Shown here: positions 58,115 to 64,000 of the stretch, one piece after another
Layout: every line of letters begins with the position of its first letter
How positions within the stretch are numbered: position 1 is the first letter of the stretch
Program-made: the position numbers and the translations under genes
The notes under the pieces: model-generated
The model's input: the letters and a program-made list of their open reading frames with translations, nothing else
Databases searched by the model: none
What the model was told of the DNA's origin: nothing
Assembly: GCF_019737615.1 (NCBI RefSeq)
Contig: NZ_JAHKKS010000003.1
Location: 448,482-512,481, forward strand
Reading direction: 5' to 3'
Source of the DNA: Sphingobium xanthum
GTDB taxonomy: Bacteria; Pseudomonadota; Alphaproteobacteria; Sphingomonadales; Sphingomonadaceae
DNA length: 64,000 bases

Positions 58115-59091
58115 CCGGCGGCGAGCCTCTCGCCGCGAGCGGGGCGCTCAATCGCAAAGCCGCGCTCGCCAGCGTCAGCGTCGCGCTCATCCTCGCCACG
58201 CTCAAGGTCTATGCCGTGTGGCGAACCGGCTCGATTGCGATGCTCGGCTCGCTGGCAGACACGGGACTCGATCTCGTCGCCAGCATCGTCACGCTGATCG
58301 CCGTGCATGTCGCCGCCCAACCGGCAGATTCGGAGCATCGCTTCGGCCATGGCAAGGCGGAAGCACTCGCCGCGCTGTTCCAGGTCTTGCTGATCAGCAT
58401 GGCCGCGCTGGGCATCATCGTGCGCTCGGTGCAACGCTTCGGCGGAGGCAATGCGCCCGGCGATGTCGAATATGGCATCGCCGTGTCGGTTTTCGCCATG
58501 CTGCTGACGCTCGCGCTGGTCTGGTATCAGGGCCGCATCATCCGGGCGACAGGATCGGTCGCGATCCGCGCGGACAATCTCCACTATCGCAGCGACCTCG
58601 CGCTCAATCTCTCGGTGATCGCCGCCTTGCTGCTGGAAACGGTGCTGCGCCTGCATGGCGCCGATGCGCTGTTCGGCCTCGCCATCGGCGTCTGGCTCGG
58701 CTGGAGCGCGTGGCGCACTGCTGCTCATGCCATCGATCAGCTGATGGACCGGGAATGGCCGGTCGAGCGGCGCGAACATTTCCTCGCCGTGGCCGCGCGC
58801 CATCCCGAACTCAAGGGCATTCACGATCTGCGCACCCGCTCCAGCGGCACGCAGGATTTCGTGCAGTTCCACGTCGATGTCGATCCAAACCTGACGGTCG
58901 CGCAGGCGCACCGAATCATGGACGAGGTCGAGGCCCGGCTGGCCAAGGAATTTCCGGGCGTCGAGATTCTCATCCATCCCGATCCCGAAGGACAGATCGA
59001 CACCGACGATCCGATCGCGGAGCAGGATGCCGTCCAGCTCGTCGCAGATCTGGTCGTCGGTCAGAAAACTGCCGAGGAGAAGCCCGCATGA
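58111..59091 (+). CDS. Cation diffusion facilitator (FieF/ZitB-like) metal efflux protein
   Basis: A 326-residue CDF transporter with about six membrane helices and a cytosolic ferredoxin-like C-terminal domain. Metal-site motifs are SLADTGLDL in helix II and NLHYRSDLALN in helix V (HxxxD), as in FieF. HRFGHGKAEALA follows helix II as usual. It likely exports Zn2+ or Fe2+; the ion is not readable. It overlaps pdxH and the PhzF gene by 4 bp each. Confidence 0.93.
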   Translation: MTGGEPLAASGALNRKAALASVSVALILATLKVYAVWRTGSIAMLGSLADTGLDLVASIVTLIAVHVAAQPADSEHRFGHGKAEALAALFQVLLISMAALGIIVRSVQRFGGGNAPGDVEYGIAVSVFAMLLTLALVWYQGRIIRATGSVAIRADNLHYRSDLALNLSVIAALLLETVLRLHGADALFGLAIGVWLGWSAWRTAAHAIDQLMDREWPVERREHFLAVAARHPELKGIHDLRTRSSGTQDFVQFHVDVDPNLTVAQAHRIMDEVEARLAKEFPGVEILIHPDPEGQIDTDDPIAEQDAVQLVADLVVGQKTAEEKPA

Positions 59092-59879
59092 CCGCCATAC
59101 CCTTCACGCAGGTCGATGCCTTCGCGCATGCCCCATTCACCGGCAATCCAGCCGCCGTCATGCCGCTCGCGAACTGGCTGGACGATGCGACGCTTCAGGC
59201 CATCGCGGAGGAGAACAACCTCGCCGAGACGGCTTTCACCGTGAAGCTGCCGGAGGGCGCGGGGGCGGATTATGAGCTGCGCTGGTTCACGCCCGCCGTC
59301 GAGGTCGCGCTGTGCGGCCACGCCACGCTGGCGAGCGGCCACGTGTTGATGGGCCATGCGCCGAGCATCCGCTTCCGCACGCGCAAGGCCGGTGATCTCA
59401 TCGTGACCCGCGCCGGCAGCGGCTATGCGCTCGATCTGCCGGCCTGGACGATGCAGCCCGCCGACCGGGCAGACATCGCCGCCCTGCTCGGCGGCCCGGC
59501 CCCGACCGAGATGCTCTGGCGGGAGGGCGGCTATGCGCTGCTGGCCTATGCTGACGAGGCGTCGGTTCGCGCGCTCACCCCGGACTTCCCGGCGCTGGCG
59601 AAGCTCGGTGACGTGCTGACGATCGCCACTGCACCGGGGACCGAGACCGATGTCGTGAGCCGCGTCTTCGCCCCCGGCGCCGGCATCGACGAGGACCCCG
59701 TCACCGGATCGGCGCATTGCCTGCTCACCCCTTATTGGGCCGCACGTCTCAGCCGCGAGTCATTCACGGCCTATCAGGCCAGCGCTCGCGGCGGCTATGT
59801 CGGCTGCCAACTGGCGGGAGATCGCGCCGTCCTGTCCGGCCAGTGCCGCACGGTGATCGAGGGGCGATTTCTGGTTTAG
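59088..59879 (+). CDS. PhzF-family isomerase/epimerase-like protein
   Basis: A 263-residue protein of the PhzF fold, two similar DAP-epimerase-like halves. The N-terminal VDAFAHAPFTGNPAAV and EENNLAETAF with the catalytic Glu, then EVALCGHATLAS and DEDPVTGSAHCLLTPYWA, all match. Family members isomerise or are orphan; there is no phenazine cluster here, so the substrate is unknown. It is the third gene of the pdxH unit. Confidence 0.91.
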   Translation: MTAIPFTQVDAFAHAPFTGNPAAVMPLANWLDDATLQAIAEENNLAETAFTVKLPEGAGADYELRWFTPAVEVALCGHATLASGHVLMGHAPSIRFRTRKAGDLIVTRAGSGYALDLPAWTMQPADRADIAALLGGPAPTEMLWREGGYALLAYADEASVRALTPDFPALAKLGDVLTIATAPGTETDVVSRVFAPGAGIDEDPVTGSAHCLLTPYWAARLSRESFTAYQASARGGYVGCQLAGDRAVLSGQCRTVIEGRFLV

Positions 59880-59888
59880 GAGTGTTCC

Positions 59889-60992
59889 TCACGGAAACCG
59901 CCGCACCAGCCGCGCCATCGCATTCGCCAACGCCCCCATCTGCTCATCGCGCGTGACGCCGAGGCGGACGATGGTCAGGCCCTGCTGCGGCGAGACCAGC
60001 ATATATTGGCCGCGATGGCCGACCGCGCCGACGACGCTCGGCAGCGCCTGCCCCGGGAAGAGCGCGCTGTGGTCGCTCGCCCGGTTGGTCCAGATATGCG
60101 CGCCATAAGCGGGATTGGCAGGCGAGGGCGCCAGCATGACGTCGAACCACTGGTCCGAAACGAGCCGGCGCTCGCCCGCCTTGCCGCGCAGCCGGATGAG
60201 TTCACCGACACGCGCATAGTCGCGCGCCGTCATGTGCATCATCGCGCCGCCCTCGAAGGTGCCGGCCTCGTCATATTCGGGCATGAAGCCGGTGAGGCCG
60301 AGCGGGCCGGTGAAGCGCGCGGCGAGGAAGCGGGCGGTCGCGTCGCGCCGGGCCTGTGCGCCCTGCACCGCCCCGGCGATCTGGTCGGTGACGATGCCCG
60401 AGAGGATCATGCTGGTCGCCGTGCTGTAGCCGAATGTGCTGCCCGGCTTCTGGACCAGCGGCTTGGAGCGCGCGAACGCCGCCTGATCGCGCGCGCCTTC
60501 GCCGACCATCATGTCAACGAGGTCGCTGGGCTCGGGCGAGATCCAGTATTCACGGTGCTGCAGGCCCGATCGCATCTGGAGGAGCTGGCGCAGCGTGATC
60601 TGCGCGCGCGGGTCGCCCGGCTGGTGCCAGGCAGGGACGGGCGCGGGATCATCGAGCGCCAGCCGCCCGTCCGAGACGAGGATGCCGACCAGCAGCCCGG
60701 TCACCGTCTTGGCGATCGACCAGCTGTGCAGCCGGCTCTGCGGCCCGAAGCCCGGCGCATAGCGTTCCGCCACGATACTCCCGCCGCGCATCACGATCAC
60801 CGCCCGCGTCTCACCCAAAGCCGGGTCGAACAGCGGGTCGATCGCCTCGCGCAGCGCGAGCGCGGAGACGCCGTCGCTGTCCTTGAGCACGGCATAGCGG
60901 CTTGCCGGCACGTCCTGTGACGCGCTCGCGCCGGCCACCAGCGCAACGGACGTCAGCACCCCGAGCCAGCGGCAAAGCATTTTGATCTTCAT
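59889..60992 (-). CDS. Beta-lactamase-related serine hydrolase, exported
   Basis: A 367-residue class C beta-lactamase-fold protein with a signal peptide (1-25). The catalytic SxxK is Ser92-Ile-Ala-Lys95 in LHSWSIAKTVTGLL; YSTATSMILSG may give the second motif (YxS/N), and the HRGQ segment near the C-terminus replaces KTG. Many such proteins are esterases or peptidases and not true lactamases. It is convergent with the PhzF gene and divergent from the 112-residue protein. Confidence 0.9.
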   Translation of the reverse strand: MKIKMLCRWLGVLTSVALVAGASASQDVPASRYAVLKDSDGVSALALREAIDPLFDPALGETRAVIVMRGGSIVAERYAPGFGPQSRLHSWSIAKTVTGLLVGILVSDGRLALDDPAPVPAWHQPGDPRAQITLRQLLQMRSGLQHREYWISPEPSDLVDMMVGEGARDQAAFARSKPLVQKPGSTFGYSTATSMILSGIVTDQIAGAVQGAQARRDATARFLAARFTGPLGLTGFMPEYDEAGTFEGGAMMHMTARDYARVGELIRLRGKAGERRLVSDQWFDVMLAPSPANPAYGAHIWTNRASDHSALFPGQALPSVVGAVGHRGQYMLVSPQQGLTIVRLGVTRDEQMGALANAMARLVRRFP

Positions 60993-61018
60993 CGAGCCTC
61001 GCCCTATCACGCCCGACC

Positions 61019-61357
61019 ATGAAAGGGGACGGCAAGATTGCGATTCGGCTGATCCGGCCGGTACTGTGGGGGATCGGCGCGATCGTCGCCTTCGCCATCG
61101 CGGTGAACTGGCCCGGCTGGCAGCGGCAGGCCGCGCAGGCCGCGGGCCTCGGCGCGCGCATCGCCTGCTCCTGCCGCTATGTCGAGGGGCGCGCGCCTGG
61201 CAGTTGCGCGGGGGACCTGGCCGGCATGCCGTGGATGGCCCTCGTTCGTTACACCGACGATCCGCAGGCACGCCGCGTCACCGCTTCCGTCCCGCTCATC
61301 GCGGAGCGATCGTCCCGGCTCAAGGATGGCTTCGGCTGCCTGCCCGAGCGGGAGTGA
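61019..61357 (+). CDS. Hypothetical membrane-anchored protein with three close cysteines
   Basis: A 112-residue protein. An N-terminal membrane segment (about 14-30, LWGIGAIVAFAIAVNW) is followed by a short exported domain containing RIACSCRYVEGRAPGSCAGDL, with three Cys within 14 residues, and a fourth in FGCLPERE. It could bind a metal or form disulfides. It is divergent from the serine hydrolase with 26 bp between, and their neighbourhood may be functional. I do not recognise a named family. Confidence 0.68.
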   Translation: MKGDGKIAIRLIRPVLWGIGAIVAFAIAVNWPGWQRQAAQAAGLGARIACSCRYVEGRAPGSCAGDLAGMPWMALVRYTDDPQARRVTASVPLIAERSSRLKDGFGCLPERE

Positions 61358-62137
61358 TCTGTGCCGACCGGGGCTACTTCGGCAGATTTTCAGCGCGATG
61401 AGTTCGCGGTGATGCGGACACAGGATTGGCGGCGGATGCGCGGGAGCGGCGGAGATCGCTCGGCGCATAGCCGGCAGAATTGCCGGAGGGCGGTGCGGCG
61501 ATTCGGCATCATCAAGGCCCCATCAATATGACGCGCAAATCCATTTGGGCCCATTGGCATCAATACAAATGGGCATGGCGCGGGCCACCCCACCCGTTCC
61601 CCGAAGTGCCCGAAGCTGACCCAGACAGGCCCCATTTGCGGGCCGCCGCTTCGTCGGACGCCCGCAGTTTTTCTTGTGAAAGATGCAGTAGGAAAATGGT
61701 GCCGCTTAGGTGCCGGAAGTCGCCTGCTCCTGCCGGAACATGGCGGCTCATTTTCGGCAGAATTCTGGGAATTTCCTGTGCTGCGCCTTCTCAGGGTAGA
61801 ACATACTAACTCGCCTTTTCACTCAACTGAAGGTGGGCTAAAAGGTGGGCTAGAAATCACCTTAAAGTTCGAGTCCCATGCTCCACCCCTTTGGGTGTTT
61901 CTCTCTTTTCGAGCAGTGGCAGGAAGCTCTTTTTCCAATCAAACAGGAGCTTTTTGCGGTCTGCGCGCAGGTTCGATGTGATCAAATTCAGCAAATCGCG
62001 TTTTTCGCCGATTTCAAGCTTCGGGCTTTCTATTAGCGACGAAAGACCCGAACTCTAACCGGCGAGGGTAATGGTAAGCGAATGGAACTCACAATTGAAG
62101 CCGCGTTTTTCACGCAGCCAGTCTCGGCAGAATCTCT
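61358..62137. other. Accessory gap before the toxin remnant
   Basis: A stretch of 780 bp with no gene I can support. GC content falls after about 61640. There is a 12-bp tandem repeat, ggtgggctaaaa/ggtgggctagaa, at about 61831-61854, and several in-frame stops before 62138, the last in the toxin frame at 62096-62098. The section may include decayed RHS or island sequence. Confidence 0.5.
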
Positions 62138-62455
62138 GTGCCCTCCAACCTGAAATTTGGCACGACGACCTTCGGGCAAGAAGCGCATGTGCAAGCCGGC
62201 GCGAGGCTGCAAACACAATTGGGCGCGTGGGGCGTCATAAATCGGACTGCACCTGGGCGTACCGGAGTAGATATTTCCGTCGATCCCATCTATGCTAATC
62301 GGCTAGGCTTTGAGCATATTGAGATTAAGCCCAACACTGCATCGGGTTTGAAATCGTTCAACACTCAGGTGAAAAATTGGGGTTACGACCCTGCAACGGT
62401 TAGCGCTGTCACCTATGACGCACAGGGTAATCTTCGCTGGGGTTTTGATTTCTGA
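62138..62455 (+). CDS. Displaced polymorphic-toxin C-terminal domain, PD-(D/E)xK-like nuclease
   Basis: A 105-residue stand-alone domain. The order GQEAHVQAG, then GRTGVDISVDP, then HIEIKPNT and FNTQVKNWG gives E, D, ExK and Q positions like a restriction-endonuclease-fold toxin. It is just upstream of a broken RHS core, as displaced toxin tips are. The only start is a GTG without a ribosome site, and an in-frame stop (62096-62098) cuts it from any upstream core, so it may be silent. It overlaps the next gene by 1 bp (TGATG). The nuclease call is by motif only. Confidence 0.68.
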   Translation: MPSNLKFGTTTFGQEAHVQAGARLQTQLGAWGVINRTAPGRTGVDISVDPIYANRLGFEHIEIKPNTASGLKSFNTQVKNWGYDPATVSAVTYDAQGNLRWGFDF

Positions 62456-63204
62456 TGGCAGCTCTCGATTTTTTCATGGCTGGTCAATTTAAGGAAGCGA
62501 TTGTCGCGTATAAAGCTGAGCTGTCCCAATATCCAAATGATATCGGATCAATCGACGGATTGTCGAAGTCTTATCAAGCAACTGGAAATTACACGGCCGC
62601 GATCCCCCTGATGGAGCGTGTTCACGAACATCAAAAGCAAAATCCCGACCATCCCGGGCAACAGCTTTATCTTTCGACCGCCTATTGGTGCCTTGAAGAT
62701 CACCAGCGTGCTATTGAGCTAGTTCATGGGCTTTGTGCCGCAATTCTGAACCGGACGGTGAGTATGGCCCCGGATCTCGCGGGAGGCGCAACTTTCGGAC
62801 TCATCCTGCACTATATGGCGTTGACAGCAGGCGATGGGGCAGAGCGGGATTATGCGCTGAGCTATTTGCAAAAGCTCAATGTCAAATATGACAAGCGTCC
62901 GAGCTTGTTCCGTTACCCGGTTGCCACGGTCAAACAGCTTCTGGGCGAGCGATCTTTTGAGGATGCGCTGGAAGGAGCAACCGGCGAGCGAACTCTTGCT
63001 GCTGCTTATCGCGTGGCCGAGAGAGATCGTTCAATAAAATTGGCGTTGGGACAAGCCTTGTTTCACGATGGCGTGATAGGCCGCGCCAATGGCAATGAAC
63101 TAAGTTGTATCGCTCGAATGCAAGAGGTGTTCGCTCTTGGTTACCAGACCGACTCCATTTGTTGGTATCTGGCACGACATGAGGTCGGATTGAAAAAGCG
63201 GTAG
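62455..63204 (+). CDS. TPR-like protein, candidate immunity protein
   Basis: A 249-residue, all-helical protein. Residues 1-75 form two TPR-like units (FFMAGQFKEAIVAYKAEL; GLSKSYQATGNYTAAIPLMERV), with a third around 85-100 (YLSTAYWCLEDHQRAIELV). There is no signal peptide or membrane segment. It starts on the toxin stop codon and has similar low GC, so the two are a unit. In RHS loci the gene after a toxin tip is normally its immunity gene; that role is inferred. Confidence 0.72.
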   Translation: MAALDFFMAGQFKEAIVAYKAELSQYPNDIGSIDGLSKSYQATGNYTAAIPLMERVHEHQKQNPDHPGQQLYLSTAYWCLEDHQRAIELVHGLCAAILNRTVSMAPDLAGGATFGLILHYMALTAGDGAERDYALSYLQKLNVKYDKRPSLFRYPVATVKQLLGERSFEDALEGATGERTLAAAYRVAERDRSIKLALGQALFHDGVIGRANGNELSCIARMQEVFALGYQTDSICWYLARHEVGLKKR

Positions 63205-63888
63205 AGATCAATCGGCCGGCAGACCTCGCAGGGTTACAGCTACGGCACGCCCGCACAGGGCCTGTCACGCACGCTGAGCTGGCCGTCCTCGGCGGGGATG
63301 ATGCTGAGCTGCACCGATGCGCTGGGTCGGGTGACGCAGGTCAAGGAGGCGGCGGACTGTTCGACCACGACCGGGCGGCTGGCGGCGTACAGCTATGACG
63401 ATCTCTCGCGGCTGACCTCGATCGCCCGCCCGAGCGGGGCGAACACGAGCTATGGCTATGAGGATACGGGAGCGCTGGACACGCTGGGCCATGCCTTGGG
63501 CGGCGGCGCGGCGATCAACCAGGCGTTCGCTACAACCGCGCCCTGCAGGTGACCAAGCTCGGACGGTTCCTCCAGACCGATCCCATCGGTACCGCGGACG
63601 GCTCGAACCTCTACGCCTATGTCGGCAATGATCCGAGTAACCGAACGGACCCGACGGGACTGGCGGCCGAGGCGGTCGGGAAGGTTTGGAATGCTCCTGC
63701 TCCTGGCTTCTACGAGCAGACCAGTCCGTATTTTGATCCTAACTATACCGTTCGGCAGCAGACCGTAGGCGAGGTCGCGATGAACATGCTTGGTGCAGTT
63801 GGAGCAATCAAACCTGTCAGTGTATTGACACCTTATGGTCCCGCAATCCAATCAATGACAAAATCAGCTTTGGCTGGCCTCGAGAGCG
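63205..63888 (+). pseudogene. RHS/YD-repeat protein remnant, frameshifted
   Basis: 63205-63552 is open in the frame of the preceding gene and encodes YD-repeat sequence (LSCTDALGRVTQVKEAADC, YSYDDLSRLTSIARPSG, TSYGYEDTGALDTLGHA). It then stops. From 63531 another frame continues with RYNRALQVTKLGRFLQTDPIG and LYAYVGNDPSNRTDPTGL, the conserved end of an RHS core, plus a new tip starting AAEAVGKVWNAP. The middle core repeats are missing and the frame shifts at the joint, so this is an internally deleted RHS gene without a start. Confidence 0.85.
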
Positions 63889-64000
63889 TGAGCGCGGTCG
63901 CCCGGCGGCACGATATCGTACCGTCGCAGCTTTTCACGTGGCGCCGCGAGCTTCGCGAGCAGCTTCAAGGCGTGACCGCCGGGCCGATCGCCACGTCGAG
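63889..64000 (+). mobile_element. IS transposase TnpA fragment (IS66/IS3-like), partial
   Basis: In the same frame as the second RHS part, the protein turns into VSAVARRHDIVPSQLFTWRRELREQ, the HTH region typical of IS66 orf1 or IS3 orfA. It runs off the window edge. The join is near 63885. The element's ends are not visible, so an insertion or a deletion junction are both possible. Confidence 0.7.

Noticed and set aside
61868..61890. tRNA 3'-end-like sequence gttcgagtccc, possible attachment site
   Set aside because: The bases on either side of the loop do not pair as a T-stem and no acceptor arm or CCA follows. Without an integrase or a second copy it is not an att site.
63931..63944. ttttCACGTGgcgc as a parS site
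   Set aside because: Only the left half agrees and it is in a transposase fragment far from the parABS cluster.

Overview
The window is about 64 kb of GC-rich bacterial chromosome, most likely from a Sphingomonadales (Sphingomonadaceae) alphaproteobacterium. The evidence is the hemE-origin-ppsR layout typical of alphaproteobacteria, a CrtZ carotenoid hydroxylase, a TorF-type porin, the small families DUF1491 and DUF6489, a GTTC-N7-GTTC LexA box, and alphaproteobacterial gene orders (mnmE-mnmG-rsmG-parA-parB, lgt-midA-pgeF, maf-aroE-coaE-dnaQ). I saw no tRNA, rRNA or CRISPR.

Layout. 0-9 kb: a partial molybdopterin oxidoreductase, the Fe-S carrier Mrp, the HflKC membrane complex, a DegP protease and a DUF853 ATPase flanked on both sides by palindromic repeats. 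9-19 kb: queF, two sulfur/PLP enzymes, a porin, a cyclophilin, crtZ, an acyl-CoA synthetase and the lgt-midA-pgeF run. 19-26 kb: a four-gene Mla-type lipid ABC transporter and pepN. 26-34 kb: surface-polysaccharide genes. These include a glycosyltransferase/FkbM fusion with a visibly AT-richer C-terminal half, flanked by a partial duplicate of a neighbouring SDR gene, and the Kdo genes kdsD and kdsA.

33-53 kb is the origin domain. It holds the mnmE and mnmG-rsmG-parA-parB genes with two strong parS sites and one weaker parS-like site, then rho, a cyclooxygenase-like haem peroxidase, hemJ, hemE, a candidate oriC with DnaA boxes (45753-46044), ppsR, maf, aroE, coaE, dnaQ, hpf and ptsN. SleB-type hydrolase and SOS-controlled mmcB genes follow. 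ParB would load at parS within about 10 kb of the origin, the usual arrangement for origin segregation.

53-61 kb is housekeeping: acs, a DnaJ-like chaperone, pdxH, a cation efflux pump, a PhzF-like protein and a serine hydrolase. 61.4-64 kb is accessory and lower in GC. It contains a displaced RHS-type toxin tip with a PD-(D/E)xK-like nuclease signature, an overlapping TPR-like gene as candidate immunity protein, a broken RHS core and an IS transposase fragment fused in frame at the window edge.

The observations I rate highest are the COX-like enzyme that keeps the catalytic Tyr and proximal His but appears to lack the distal His, the toxin/TPR pair, the oriC/parS set, the duplicated scar around the FkbM gene, and a three-way-junction palindrome present in two copies, one of them nested in another repeat. 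All functional calls come from reading the sequence and remembered family features; no database search was run.
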